This document shows, in pieces, positions 20,309 through 29,704 of a DNA stretch of 58,357 nucleotides. The translations under genes and the position numbers were made by a program. Within the stretch, counting starts at the first letter, position 1; every line of letters begins with the position of its first letter. The notes below the pieces were generated by a model. The model was not told where the DNA came from, searched no databases, and worked only from the letters and a program-made list of their open reading frames with translations. This DNA is from Microcoleus sp. CAWBG506 (lineage in GTDB: Bacteria > Cyanobacteriota > Cyanobacteriia > Cyanobacteriales > Microcoleaceae): contig JAHREW010000013.1 of NCBI GenBank assembly GCA_020883125.1, forward strand, positions 83,294-141,650, given 5' to 3'.

Positions 20309-22096
20309 TCAGGGGGATGCCGATGGCGATGCCGATGGGGATGCCGATGGGGATGCCGATGGGGATGCCGAGGGAGTTGGAGAAGAAGAACTACCAGACA
20401 AAGGAGTGGGAGAGGGATTCGGGGAAGGACTAGATTGGTCTGATTTTTTGAGGTTGACAAAAGCGTCATAACGGGTAGTACGATCGCCTATGACGGCCGC
20501 TGTAATCCCGATCGACCGTATCGCATCGATCCAGATTTTTTGATTGGGGGGAAATTCCGGCAAAGCTAGGTTTTTCGGGTTAAATGCACTCTCTGTGTCG
20601 ATGAAGAAATTACCGTTGTGGGGCTTAAGTTGCGATCGCACTGTTTTTTGGAACAATTCGCTGCTTAATAGCGGACTTTTCGGGGCCGGGACGATCGCAT
20701 CCACCACGGGAGCTCCTACTGTTAAAAATAGTACATCGTTCATCCAGCCGCGAGTAACTGTGATTCCTCCAAAGGGTGATGTCCATTTAGTTGTAGGTTG
20801 ACCCCCAACTTTAATTTCCTCGACTCTAAACCCTTTCATTTTCATGGTATCGTCAAGCTGTTTGAGAGCTTTGTCCGCCCCGCGACGGTTGTTGCTTTCC
20901 ACCATAAATACAAATCCCGCAGCAAATTTGTCTTTGGGATTTGGCGCGGGCGCTGGTATTAAGGATACGGAAAATTCTCCGGCCATCCACTCCATTAAGT
21001 CTTTGTCTAAATCCAGGCCAGTAGTGGATTTTAAGGCGGTTCGCAAAATTTGGGGATTCACCGGGGCGATCGGATTAGCATCGGCCCCCGATACATAATC
21101 TTCCCACAAACGCCGTAAGTTGCCACCAGATACCATCATGATTGTATTATTTGGTAAGCGGTTCGACATTTTGAGAGCGTTGTTTTCTACTGCGATCCTT
21201 TTTTGAGAGTCTGGTTTCAGCCAAGAAATAGATTTGAATCCCATGCCATCTGTATCTAGGCTAACTGTGGTGGCAAATCCCTGATTTTGTTGTAATTTTT
21301 CCAGGTTTTCCGGTGATAATTCGCGGGCGGAGTTAGCTGCGGTAAAGGCTGCTGCCACGGGCATATTCACGTAGATTTGACCGAAAGCACCGGAACTTTT
21401 TATTTGTTCTAGGGCATCTTCGTACCCTGGTGTTTTTGCTAGGGAAGGTTCCCCTTTGTAGGTATCAATTATTCTATCGGTGGCTGTGGGTTCTGTGCTC
21501 ACTACCAGATAGTTGGTCCCCAGTACCGCCACCGAAAAATTGCGATCGGGTATGCCTTGAGTTTCTGTAACTTGGACTCCTTTATAATTACGCTCAACCA
21601 TTTTTCCTTGGTTGAGGGGTCTGGGTTTTGCTAATAGTTCTTTGGCTTTAATCGGGTTAGCAATGGGCAAGATAATAGCTACTGATTGTTGGGCTGGGGG
21701 AGGTGGTGGTGCATTGGGTGTGCGCGGTGCTACTGGTATGGCAATTTTGTTTCGCAAAAAGGCAACCATTGCTGTGTCACCTACCCAGGGTTGAATGTCT
21801 TGTTGGTAGCTGTAGCCGTTGGTTGTCAGGAGGCGATCGCGCAATTCTGTTAAAAGTCTTTCAAAAGAGGCTTTTGAGTCGCCAGTGCCAAACTCTCGCA
21901 GCCTTTTCCACTGCGATTCATCGGTACTGATGGATACAGCCATCATCGTATCTTGAGGTACAACCGTAGCCCCTGCGGGCAAATCTTTGCTTGGTCCGCG
22001 GGAGATGACGATCAAATAGGTGATGAAGCCTAAACTAATCAGGAGGGTAGCTGCTCCGATCGTAAACAGGAGAGAAGATTTATCTTTCTTAAACAT
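20309..22096 (-). CDS. DUF3352 domain-containing membrane-anchored protein
   Basis: A 595-residue protein. One N-terminal transmembrane helix (LLFTIGAATLLISLGFITYL, about residues 9-28) anchors a large extracytoplasmic DUF3352 region: LPAGATVVPQDTMMAVSIST near 41-58, GYSYQQDIQPWVGDTAMVAF near 97, and TRGWMNDVLFLTVGAP near 455. The family is widespread in cyanobacteria, has no established activity, and is usually exported or membrane-tethered. The C-terminus ends in a Ser-Pro linker with (SASP)n repeats encoded by a 12-base minisatellite at about 20312-20380, likely to vary in copy number. It is transcribed alone. Confidence 0.85.
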   Translation of the reverse strand: MFKKDKSSLLFTIGAATLLISLGFITYLIVISRGPSKDLPAGATVVPQDTMMAVSISTDESQWKRLREFGTGDSKASFERLLTELRDRLLTTNGYSYQQDIQPWVGDTAMVAFLRNKIAIPVAPRTPNAPPPPPAQQSVAIILPIANPIKAKELLAKPRPLNQGKMVERNYKGVQVTETQGIPDRNFSVAVLGTNYLVVSTEPTATDRIIDTYKGEPSLAKTPGYEDALEQIKSSGAFGQIYVNMPVAAAFTAANSARELSPENLEKLQQNQGFATTVSLDTDGMGFKSISWLKPDSQKRIAVENNALKMSNRLPNNTIMMVSGGNLRRLWEDYVSGADANPIAPVNPQILRTALKSTTGLDLDKDLMEWMAGEFSVSLIPAPAPNPKDKFAAGFVFMVESNNRRGADKALKQLDDTMKMKGFRVEEIKVGGQPTTKWTSPFGGITVTRGWMNDVLFLTVGAPVVDAIVPAPKSPLLSSELFQKTVRSQLKPHNGNFFIDTESAFNPKNLALPEFPPNQKIWIDAIRSIGITAAVIGDRTTRYDAFVNLKKSDQSSPSPNPSPTPLSGSSSSPTPSASPSASPSASPSASPSASP

Positions 22097-22230
22097 TATT
22101 AGTCAAGTTGGGTTGCTCGCAACATCCTAAATTATATGGGCATCGGGCATGGGGCCACCCCCCTGCCCCCCCTCTTAGGGGGAGGGGGGATGGGGGAATG
22201 CCTAAAAGCATGGGGCATTATCCCCTAATT

Positions 22231-23319
22231 TCAATTCCTGGCTTTAAAGTCTTTAAAAATCGTTTGAAATGAATACATCAGTCTATGCACATCATTTGTC
22301 GCTCTGGGAAATATGTTTAACTCCCATTTTTTGCGGGCGATAGTTAGCAACTTGGCTACGGCTTCCGAGTAAGTATTAGAAATAAAATAGCTGCCACCTT
22401 CGTAGCGAATATCTGACGCTAATCCAATAAAAGCACCAGCCGTTTCTAGTTTTAGTTCCGAAGTGTTGTGCTGAGATTTCACTGCTAAAATTACTTGGGA
22501 GTGGCGGGGTTCTCGCTGGAGCAAGCGACAGATATTCGCTTCTTTTTGGTATAACATTAACAGGTTGCAATTGTGGAGAACTCCGGCTCTACCTTGGACT
22601 TTTACTGCTAGATGAACTTCCAGGGCTGGTTTGTCGGGAAATTCCACTATTGCGTAGGTATAGGGATGAGTATTACCGTGAATTTTGCCTGGGGTCTTTC
22701 TAAATGTTAAATATTTGGGTGTTTCGTCTAAAACATTGTTATAATATATAGTTCCTCCTTCATTGGCAATAGCTTTTAACAAAATGGTGAATAGGTAAAC
22801 ATCAAAAATGTTTGCTTGTTCTATGGCTCCGTTAAAATCGGGATTAATCGCTACGCTTAATTTGCTTTTAATTTCGGCATTAGTGATGTAGTTGCTCGGT
22901 TCTGATGGCAGTTTTTCGAGCAAGTATTTCAGGGCGATCGCCTGTTTGTTGCGAGGGGATGTCAGATGAGAAGTAAACTCGATAGTTTTTACCTCTTGGG
23001 CACTGGATGAGGCAAAGCTAATTTTAGTACCGAGGGGAGAAGTTTCTGATTCTACTTTTAAGAAATAAGCAATTTCATCTTCCATTTCGGAAGTATGAAC
23101 TGTCGCTTGTTCCACAGCATCAATCAACATCAAAAGTTGTTCTTTTGGTGTATAGTCTTCTATCTTGAGTAACGGGGTTTTTCTTTTGAGCGATCGCTCC
23201 TCAATAGTTTTACCTATCTCTACATTATCTGCTACTTGTTGAGCTACCCAACCCAAATTAAATTCATGCAACATTGCCGCCAGTTGTTGATAGACTCTGG
23301 CATACTCGATATCATCCAT
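22231..23319 (-). CDS. Hypothetical protein, degenerate PD-(D/E)XK nuclease-like C-terminus
   Basis: A 362-residue soluble protein that I cannot assign firmly. The first 125 residues are helical and acidic. The C-terminal part (about 200-345) reads like the core of a family of restriction-endonuclease-fold proteins: EVHLAVKVQGRAGVLHNCNL, then CRLLQREPRHSQVILAVK, GAFIGLASDIR, and YFISNTYSEAVAKLLT. In active members the GVLHNCN position carries acidic residues and the LAVK position an E-x-K. Here both are replaced (Asn250/Asn252 and Ala279-Val-Lys281), so if the assignment is right the protein is catalytically dead. It is divergent from dapL, with 137 bases between the starts. Confidence 0.6.
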   Translation of the reverse strand: MDDIEYARVYQQLAAMLHEFNLGWVAQQVADNVEIGKTIEERSLKRKTPLLKIEDYTPKEQLLMLIDAVEQATVHTSEMEDEIAYFLKVESETSPLGTKISFASSSAQEVKTIEFTSHLTSPRNKQAIALKYLLEKLPSEPSNYITNAEIKSKLSVAINPDFNGAIEQANIFDVYLFTILLKAIANEGGTIYYNNVLDETPKYLTFRKTPGKIHGNTHPYTYAIVEFPDKPALEVHLAVKVQGRAGVLHNCNLLMLYQKEANICRLLQREPRHSQVILAVKSQHNTSELKLETAGAFIGLASDIRYEGGSYFISNTYSEAVAKLLTIARKKWELNIFPRATNDVHRLMYSFQTIFKDFKARN

Positions 23320-23456
23320 AATCGTTTTGGAATAGCAAACTATTCTAATTATATAAGCTGGTTGATTTTTTTGTCAATTGTCTGTGGGCCTCAACAGCCC
23401 ACAGTTAACGACCAATTCGCAGTAAGCTATTCTACGACTCTCAAGCGATCGAAAAT

Positions 23457-24695
23457 ATGGCAACTATCAACGACAACTACCTCAAACTCAAAGCTGGCTA
23501 CCTGTTTCCAGAGATAGGACGCCGAGTCAAGGCTTATGCAGAAGCCAATCCGGGCGCACCAATCATCCGCCTAGGGATTGGCGACGTCACAGAGCCCCTA
23601 CCCGAAGCTTGTCGCCTCGCGATGGTGGCTGCGGTGGAAGAAATGGGCTCGCGGGATACCTTCAAAGGATACGGCCCGGAACAAGGTTATGAATGGCTAC
23701 GGGAGAAAATTGCCGAGCACGACTTCAAGTCACGGGGATGCGATATTGATGCTTCAGAAATCTTTATTTCTGATGGTTCTAAATGCGATTGTGGTAATAT
23801 TCTCGATATCTTTGGGAACGATAACACCATCGCAGTTACAGACCCAGTTTATCCCGTGTATGTAGACACCAACGTGATGGCAGGGCACACGGGAGAGGCA
23901 AACGAAAAAGGCGAATACGACGGCTTCATTTACCTGCCAATTACAGCAGAAAACAACTTTACTGCCGAAATTCCCACAGACAAAAAAGTCGATTTAATTT
24001 ATTTATGTTTTCCCAACAATCCCACGGGAGCGACTGCAACCAAGGAACACTTGCAAGCTTGGGTAAAATATGCTAAGGCGAACGGTTCGATTATTTTCTT
24101 CGATGCAGCCTACGAGGCATATATTACCGATCCCAGTTTACCGCATTCTATCTACGAAATTGAAGGTGCGCGCGATTGTGCGATCGAATTTCGTTCTTTC
24201 TCCAAAAATGCCGGTTTCACAGGTACTCGCTGTGCCTTAACCGTTGTACCAAAGACTTTGACTGGAAAAGCCGCAGATGGTTCCGATGTCGAAATTTGGA
24301 AGTTGTGGAATCGTCGTCAATCTACTAAATTTAACGGCGTTTCTTACATCGTCCAACGCGGTGCTGAGGCGGTTTATTCCGATGCTGGCAAGGCACAAAT
24401 TCAGACATTAGTCAATTTTTACATGGAAAATGCTGCGATTATTCGCGAGAAATTGACAGCGGCTGGTATTGAGGTTTTTGGTGGCGAAAATGCACCCTAC
24501 GTGTGGGTGAAAACGCCTCATGGTTTGTCGAGTTGGGATTTCTTTCAGAAGTTGCTGGAAACTTGCAATGTGGTGGGAACACCCGGTTCTGGTTTTGGTG
24601 CGGCGGGCGAGGGTTATTTCCGCATTTCGGCATTTAATAGTCGGGAGAATGTAGAGGAAGCCATGAGACGGATTGTGGAGAAGTTTAAGGTTTAG
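23457..24695 (+). CDS. dapL: LL-diaminopimelate aminotransferase
   Basis: A 412-residue fold-type I PLP enzyme that converts tetrahydrodipicolinate directly to LL-2,6-diaminopimelate using glutamate, the lysine and peptidoglycan route of cyanobacteria and plants. The start [20 protein letters not shown] is diagnostic for Dap[17 protein letters not shown] holds the Asn that contacts the cofactor, [10 protein letters not shown] the Asp-Tyr pair, and [16 protein letters not shown] the PLP-binding Lys. Length is normal. Cytosolic, monocistronic, followed by a double-hairpin repeat element. Confidence 0.96.
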   Translation: MATINDNYLKLKAGYLFPEIGRRVKAYAEANPGAPIIRLGIGDVTEPLPEACRLAMVAAVEEMGSRDTFKGYGPEQGYEWLREKIAEHDFKSRGCDIDASEIFISDGSKCDCGNILDIFGNDNTIAVTDPVYPVYVDTNVMAGHTGEANEKGEYDGFIYLPITAENNFTAEIPTDKKVDLIYLCFPNNPTGATATKEHLQAWVKYAKANGSIIFFDAAYEAYITDPSLPHSIYEIEGARDCAIEFRSFSKNAGFTGTRCALTVVPKTLTGKAADGSDVEIWKLWNRRQSTKFNGVSYIVQRGAEAVYSDAGKAQIQTLVNFYMENAAIIREKLTAAGIEVFGGENAPYVWVKTPHGLSSWDFFQKLLETCNVVGTPGSGFGAAGEGYFRISAFNSRENVEEAMRRIVEKFKV

Positions 24696-24708
24696 TATCC
24701 TACTAGCC

Positions 24709-24921
24709 CGCCAGGGAATGAATTCCCTGGCTGATAGCGAAAGTCCTCTGAAAGAGGACTGAAGAGTTATTTAGGACTTACGCATTAACAAGGGAATTAT
24801 GTCATTCTGAGTGAAGCGAAGAATCTCAAGCCCTTGCAAAACAATCAAAATGCGCAATTCTTTTTCTTCAGTCCTCTTAAGAGGACTTTAGCTATGAGAC
24901 AGGGGTTTCAACCCCTGTCGG
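24709..24921. mobile_element. MITE-like element, family E (long copy)
   Basis: Both ends are inverted copies of a double hairpin. The left is CGCCAGGGAATGAATTCCC.. then AGCGAAAGTCCTCTGAAAGA.. ending GACTGAAG (to about 24763). The right starts CTTCAGTCCTCTTAAGAGGA, includes TTTAGCTATGAGACAGG, and ends CAACCCCTGTCGG. A 100-base centre without coding capacity lies between. The shorter relative is at 41573-41709. Confidence 0.75.
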
Positions 24922-24967
24922 ATCTCCTAGTTTACGATTAAAAAAAATACATAAGGAGGGAAAGTCA

Positions 24968-25615
24968 ATGATACAGTTTGACATAGGTCATTACACCGAT
25001 TTTAAGTTGCCCAACAATTCAGATATTCCAGAGCAATTACAACAAACACTGCACACAGTTTGGGACAGAAAGTATCGCGATTTATACGAAAGAGGCGGAA
25101 ATAGCGATGTAGAAGAAGCCTTTGTAGAAGTAATGACGGCCTTTGGAATGCCTAATGATGCAATATCCCATCAGCGATATGTTTACATGGCCTATGGAAT
25201 AGCATTAGCAGCTAAACCGACCATTAAACATTACTTTCCTGAAGAACACAAGGCTGATATCGTTCAAGGAATTGTATCTTGCTGGCTGAAGGATGGTTGT
25301 GAAATCCCAGAAACTTGGGCTGATACCTTGTTTCCTAATATCAACAAAATCGGAAAATATCAAGCTGCGGATGAAGCTTATAATATCTTCTACGGCTTGC
25401 TGCAAACACTCAACACGAAAACAGCCTATAATGCCATCTTAGATATTCTGTATGATACCATTACCGGCGATGCTATTTCTGGTTTTGCTGTGGCCAAACG
25501 AGATATGTTTAATTGGTGGTTGATTGAGGTGATTCCTGCTGCCTATTGTTTAAAGTTGCCATCTACTTTATATTCAGGAAAATGGGGATTTCCGCCGTTG
25601 AGTAAGCTTGCGTAA
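24968..25615 (+). CDS. Hypothetical protein
   Basis: A 215-residue soluble, mostly helical protein with an excellent ribosome binding site (AAGGAGGG eight bases before ATG), so it is very probably expressed. Conserved-looking segments are YRDLYERGGNSDVEEAFVEV, YGIALAAKPTIKHYFPEEHK and MFNWWLIEVIPAAYCLKLP. There is no signal peptide, membrane helix, or recognisable catalytic or metal motif. It lies between the family E element and the convergent methyltransferase gene, so the context does not suggest a role. I do not recognise the family. Confidence 0.65.
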   Translation: MIQFDIGHYTDFKLPNNSDIPEQLQQTLHTVWDRKYRDLYERGGNSDVEEAFVEVMTAFGMPNDAISHQRYVYMAYGIALAAKPTIKHYFPEEHKADIVQGIVSCWLKDGCEIPETWADTLFPNINKIGKYQAADEAYNIFYGLLQTLNTKTAYNAILDILYDTITGDAISGFAVAKRDMFNWWLIEVIPAAYCLKLPSTLYSGKWGFPPLSKLA

Positions 25616-25641
25616 TCGATCTAAGCAAATCGATCGAATAA

Positions 25642-26841
25642 TTAATCAGGAACCATCAAACCCTTCAAAATTATCCCCTTCTCCTTCAACCCCTTAGACT
25701 GTACCAAAACCCCAAAACCTCCCAAACCCATCGGATCGATCAATTTATGTAAAGCTTCCCTGCGCCGCAATAAAGTTGCCACATCCCATACATTTGTTGA
25801 TAGAGCAGCAATGCGATCGCCCAAACCCAACGCCATCAAAAATAAAGCCTGCTGAGTAAACCCTAGCACATCCAAACCGCACAATTCCCCATACTTTTCC
25901 AAGGCTGTAAAATTAACATGAGCTGTTAAATCCTGTCGCCCCACATTAATATAAGGATTATTGTGATATCGATGGCGATAATAACACTGTAGCGTCCCCT
26001 CCCTGCGCCTCGGATTGTAATAGCGGTGCGCCGGATGGCCGTAATCAATTGTCAACAAGTATCCCCGCTGCAACTTTTGAGCAACTGTATTCATCCAGTC
26101 CCCAGCGACTAAATTCACCTCACTGCGATATCCATCCCCGTAAACACTCGCCGACAAATCAATTCCCAATAACTCAAAATATTCGGTAATTTTTGGTGTA
26201 GAAACTTTGTCAGCTACCTCAACAAAATTTATTTCTAGTTGTTGATTTTTTGGTGTTTCTGTGGTAATGTATATTTCCCTAAGTTCCTCTTGTTCGAGAA
26301 TGAATTGATGCACGGGCAGAGCATCGATTAATTCATTGGAAAAGAAACAACCGACAATTGAGTTATCAACAATCTCATCCCAATTACACCATTTAATACA
26401 CTGGAAGTTACCTAAAATTTGCTGTTGTTCTGCTTGCAGTATTGGTGAAATTTCAACAATTATATATGTTAAACTTTTAAATAAGTCTGGATGTTGCCGT
26501 TGCAGATATTGCTGGAGATTTTCGGCAAAGATTCCTCGCCCAGCGCCCATTTCGACGATCGCGAAATTTTGAGGGCGATCGAGTAATTCCCACATTTCCA
26601 CAAATTGCTCTGCCAAAACCTCGGCAAAATCTGCGCCCCAATCAGAGGATGTGATAAAATCGCCTTGTTTGCCGATCGACGGGCGATCGCTATTATAGTA
26701 ACCATACTGCGGGTGATATAATGCTAAATCCATATATTCAGCAAAGGTAATTCGCTGCTGGGGATTTGTGGCAATTGTTTCGCGGATTAAATCACAGAGT
26801 TCCGGGTTGCTGTGATTGATATCTGATTGTTTAAATGTCAT
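25642..26841 (-). CDS. MidA/NDUFAF7-type SAM-dependent methyltransferase
   Basis: A 399-residue class I methyltransferase of the COG1565/Methyltransf_28 family. The SAM-binding loop is EMGAGRGIFAENLQQYL (about residues 97-113). NELIDALPVHQF (about 170) and LTIDYGHPAHRYYNP (about 262) are further signatures. The eukaryotic members, NDUFAF7/MidA, dimethylate an Arg of the 49-kDa subunit (NDUFS2) of respiratory complex I. The bacterial counterpart of NDUFS2 is NdhH/NuoD, and ndhH is the very next gene upstream on the same strand. A strong terminator separates the two, so they are neighbours but not necessarily one transcript. An N-terminal YMDLALYHPQYGYY motif is also typical. Confidence 0.88.
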   Translation of the reverse strand: MTFKQSDINHSNPELCDLIRETIATNPQQRITFAEYMDLALYHPQYGYYNSDRPSIGKQGDFITSSDWGADFAEVLAEQFVEMWELLDRPQNFAIVEMGAGRGIFAENLQQYLQRQHPDLFKSLTYIIVEISPILQAEQQQILGNFQCIKWCNWDEIVDNSIVGCFFSNELIDALPVHQFILEQEELREIYITTETPKNQQLEINFVEVADKVSTPKITEYFELLGIDLSASVYGDGYRSEVNLVAGDWMNTVAQKLQRGYLLTIDYGHPAHRYYNPRRREGTLQCYYRHRYHNNPYINVGRQDLTAHVNFTALEKYGELCGLDVLGFTQQALFLMALGLGDRIAALSTNVWDVATLLRRREALHKLIDPMGLGGFGVLVQSKGLKEKGIILKGLMVPD

Positions 26842-26940
26842 AATTTAGGGCATCAAAGATGAAATAAAGATTTTTTTAACCGCAGAGGGCGCAGAGGACA
26901 CAGAGGAAGAGATAAGAGAGCAATATTGATGTTTATTAAT

Positions 26941-26996
26941 AAAAAAAACGATCGCACTTTTTAGCAAACAGCCTAAAAATGCGATCGCCTTTTTTT
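26941..26996 (-). terminator. Rho-independent terminator of ndhH, HIP1-containing
   Basis: On the minus strand GCGATCGCATTTTTAG pairs with CTAAAAAGTGCGATCG around an 8-base loop and is followed by eight T residues. The A/T-runs on both sides make it potentially bidirectional. It lies between the ndhH stop codon and the methyltransferase gene. The stem includes a HIP1 octamer. Confidence 0.85.
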
Positions 26997-28181
26997 CTAC
27001 CTATCTACTGAACCCATAATAATGTCGATACTACCCAAGATTGCTACCAAATCCGCAATCTTCACACCGCGCACAATGTGAGGCAAAATCTGCAAATTAT
27101 TAAAGTCCGCAGCCCTAATTTTCCAGCGCCAAGGGAATGTACTATCATCGCCGATAATATAAATCCCTAACTCACCTTTGCCACTTTCAACGCGGACATA
27201 ATGTTCGCCCTTGGGAATTTTAAAAGTCGGGGCGACTTTTTTCCCAATAAACTGATATTCAAAACTATTCCATTCAGATTTTGGCCCGCTTTCTAGGCGC
27301 TTCGCTTCCAAATTCTCGTAAGGACCGCCGGGGAGTCCTTTCAAGGCTTGATAGAGAATCTTCACCGACTCGCGCATTTCCCGAATTCGTACTAAATACC
27401 GCGCTAAACAATCGCCAGCAGCTTCTGTACAAACATCCCAGTCGAAGTCGTCATAACATTCGTAATGGTCAACTTTCCGCAAATCCCAATTTACGCCGGA
27501 ACCGCGCAACATGGGGCCGGATAGTCCCCAGTTAATGGCTTCGGCGCGGGAAATGGTACCGAGTCCTTCAATCCGGCGGCGGAAGATAGGGTTGTTGGTG
27601 ATTAAGCGTTCGTATTCGTCAATTTTGGGTAGGAAGTAATCGCAGAAATCTTCGCATTTGTCTACCCAGCCGTAGGGTAAATCTGCTGCGACTCCGCCGA
27701 TGCGGAAGTAGTTGTTGTTTACCATGCGATAGCCTGTGGCTGCTTCCCACAAGTCGAGAATTGGTTCGCGATCGCGCATAGTATAGAAAAAAGGTGTTTG
27801 GGCACCTACGTCTGCCAAAAACGGCCCCACCCACATCAAGTGGTTGGCAATCCGGTTCAATTCCAGCATAATTACCCGAATATAACTAGCCCGTTTGGGG
27901 ACAACAATATTCGCCAATTTTTCCGGTGCATTGACTGTCACGGCTTCGTTAAACATCCCCGCAGCGTAGTCCCAGCGGCTCACGTAGGGGACGTACATCA
28001 CGTTGGTTCGGTTTTCGGCAATTTTTTCCATTCCGCGGTGTAGATAGCCTAATACAGGCTCACAGTCCACTACATCTTCACCATCTAGCGTGACAATTAG
28101 GCGAAGTACCCCGTGCATGGATGGGTGGTGCGGTCCCATGTTGAGCACCATTGGTTCGGTTCTAGTCTCAATTCTTGACAT
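26997..28181 (-). CDS. ndhH: NAD(P)H-quinone oxidoreductase subunit H
   Basis: A 394-residue peripheral-arm subunit of the cyanobacterial NDH-1 (photosynthetic complex I), equivalent to NuoD and the 49-kDa/NDUFS2 subunit. It lines the quinone site near cluster N2 and takes part in cyclic electron flow, respiration and CO2 uptake. The start [20 protein letters not shown] is diagnostic, and Arg27 in this motif probably corresponds to the Arg methylated by NDUFAF7 in animals. Other conserved parts are [14 protein letters not shown] and DIIMGSVDR at the C-terminus. No other ndh gene adjoins it, as is usual for ndhH in cyanobacteria. Confidence 0.97.
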   Translation of the reverse strand: MSRIETRTEPMVLNMGPHHPSMHGVLRLIVTLDGEDVVDCEPVLGYLHRGMEKIAENRTNVMYVPYVSRWDYAAGMFNEAVTVNAPEKLANIVVPKRASYIRVIMLELNRIANHLMWVGPFLADVGAQTPFFYTMRDREPILDLWEAATGYRMVNNNYFRIGGVAADLPYGWVDKCEDFCDYFLPKIDEYERLITNNPIFRRRIEGLGTISRAEAINWGLSGPMLRGSGVNWDLRKVDHYECYDDFDWDVCTEAAGDCLARYLVRIREMRESVKILYQALKGLPGGPYENLEAKRLESGPKSEWNSFEYQFIGKKVAPTFKIPKGEHYVRVESGKGELGIYIIGDDSTFPWRWKIRAADFNNLQILPHIVRGVKIADLVAILGSIDIIMGSVDR

Positions 28182-28183
28182 AA

Positions 28184-28325
28184 TTGGTAATTGGGGATTG
28201 GTAATTGGTAATTGGTAATTGGTAATTGGTCATTAGTCATTGGTAATTAGCAAAAAAGTTTCTAACTGCTGACTGCTGACTGCTGACTGCTGACTGCTGA
28301 CTGCTGACTAATGACTACTGACTAT
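28184..28325. repeat. GGTAATT and GACTGCT simple tandem repeats
   Basis: About six GGTAATT units followed by about eight TGACTGC units fill the spacer between the divergent ndhH and rsmH genes, leaving only about 40 bases before rsmH for control sequences. The same units occur at 14958 and 8466. Confidence 0.85.
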
Positions 28326-28354
28326 TATTGATTTTTGTTTCGCTTTTATAGATT

Positions 28355-29257
28355 ATGAAGGATATCGAGCTCTCTGAGAAGGACACCCCTGGATTAGATG
28401 TCAGTATTGACACCTATCACGTTCCAGTTTTGGGTCCTGAGTTAATTGCGGGTTTGGGCGTGCGCCCCGGTGGCCGCTATTTGGACGCGACTTTAGGAGG
28501 TGGCGGACACACTGGTTTGATTTTAGCGGCGGCGACTGATGTGACAGTGGTGGCGATCGACCGCGATGAACAGGCTATCCGTTTTTGCCAAACTCGATTT
28601 GCTCATGCTCCCGTAGAGTTTTGGCATGGCAATTTTGCGGAATATCAGTCGCCTGATGCCACATTTGATGGTATCATAGCAGACTTAGGCGTTAGCTCGG
28701 CTCAGTTCGATACACCTGAACGTGGCTTTAGTTTTCGCCATCCAGCTCAGTTAGATATGCGTATGAACCAGCAGCAATCTTTGACCGCAGAAGAGATTAT
28801 CAATCACTGGGACGAAGTTAAGCTAGCAGATATTATTTATAAATATGGCGAGGAGCGACTGTCGCGGCGCATCGCGCGACGGATTGTGCAGGGGCGTCCC
28901 TTTGAAAGTACCACCGAACTTGCTAGTGCGATCGCTAGCAGTTTCCCACCCAAGCAGCGGAATGGCAGAATCCATCCAGCTACTCGTACTTTCCAAGCTT
29001 TAAGGATAGCTGTTAACTCCGAACTCGCGGCTCTAGACACTTTCCTCTATCAAGCGCCCAGGTGGTTAAAACCCGGTGGAAGGCTGGGAATTATTACTTT
29101 TCACAGTCTCGAAGATAGACCGGTCAAGCACCAACTCCGAGGTACAGACTGTTTGCAGGTACTGACAAAAAAGCCGATCGGACCACAATCTGAAGAAATC
29201 TCTAGAAATCCCCGCTCTCGTTCTGCTAAGCTCAGACTGGCAGAAAAATTAACTTGA
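28355..29257 (+). CDS. rsmH: 16S rRNA (cytosine-1402-N4)-methyltransferase
   Basis: A 300-residue SAM-dependent enzyme (formerly MraW) that methylates N4 of C1402 in the ribosomal P site. [14 protein letters not shown] near residue 21 and the SAM loop [16 protein letters not shown] (about 44-59) define the family. [30 protein letters not shown] and [15 protein letters not shown] follow, with the inserted helical domain between. Length is normal. In many bacteria it lies with ftsL and mur genes, but here it is alone, after a block of simple repeats. Cytosolic. Confidence 0.95.
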   Translation: MKDIELSEKDTPGLDVSIDTYHVPVLGPELIAGLGVRPGGRYLDATLGGGGHTGLILAAATDVTVVAIDRDEQAIRFCQTRFAHAPVEFWHGNFAEYQSPDATFDGIIADLGVSSAQFDTPERGFSFRHPAQLDMRMNQQQSLTAEEIINHWDEVKLADIIYKYGEERLSRRIARRIVQGRPFESTTELASAIASSFPPKQRNGRIHPATRTFQALRIAVNSELAALDTFLYQAPRWLKPGGRLGIITFHSLEDRPVKHQLRGTDCLQVLTKKPIGPQSEEISRNPRSRSAKLRLAEKLT

Positions 29258-29502
29258 TACGGCAGTAAGGGGCGTGCACAACGCGAATAAGTAATGGTTA
29301 AACAAGAGCCAACAGCTTCACAAACAATAGTTAAATAGTGAGACTGGCTGGAAAAATAGGGCGCTGCTGGGCCCGAATTTACGCCTGTGGACAAGTTGCG
29401 AGCCGACTCCCTTGGTTGAAGCAGGAAGCAGACCCTCTAGAATTTACTTCTAGTTGAATGGTGAAGCTGAGATAAGTTTAACCAGGTTTTGTATAGCAGT
29501 AG

Positions 29503-29703
29503 ATGACAATTTCCAAACTAAGGCGAGGTCAGGTAAGACCACGACCGGATTTAAGTTCCGAATATCCTTGTGGTATCACTAACATGGCACTGACCTATCA
29601 AAACCGAAGCCCTCTAACTGATTCGCCTCCGTCGCATCAGCCTAGGGTATTTCACAGACAGCTAGTTTTAGACCTGATTAATTCGCCTAGGAGTAGGGAA
29701 TAG
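29503..29703 (+). CDS. Possible small upstream protein
   Basis: A 66-codon frame whose TAG stop ends one base before the ATG of the next gene, a spacing that would allow translational coupling. The product is basic and Pro/Ser-rich (RRGQVRPRPDLSS, SPPSHQPRVFHRQLVLDL) with no recognisable domain. It may instead be untranslated leader, since the downstream gene has its own AGGAG site. Only the tight spacing argues that it is real. Confidence 0.3.
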   Translation: MTISKLRRGQVRPRPDLSSEYPCGITNMALTYQNRSPLTDSPPSHQPRVFHRQLVLDLINSPRSRE

Positions 29704-29704
29704 C

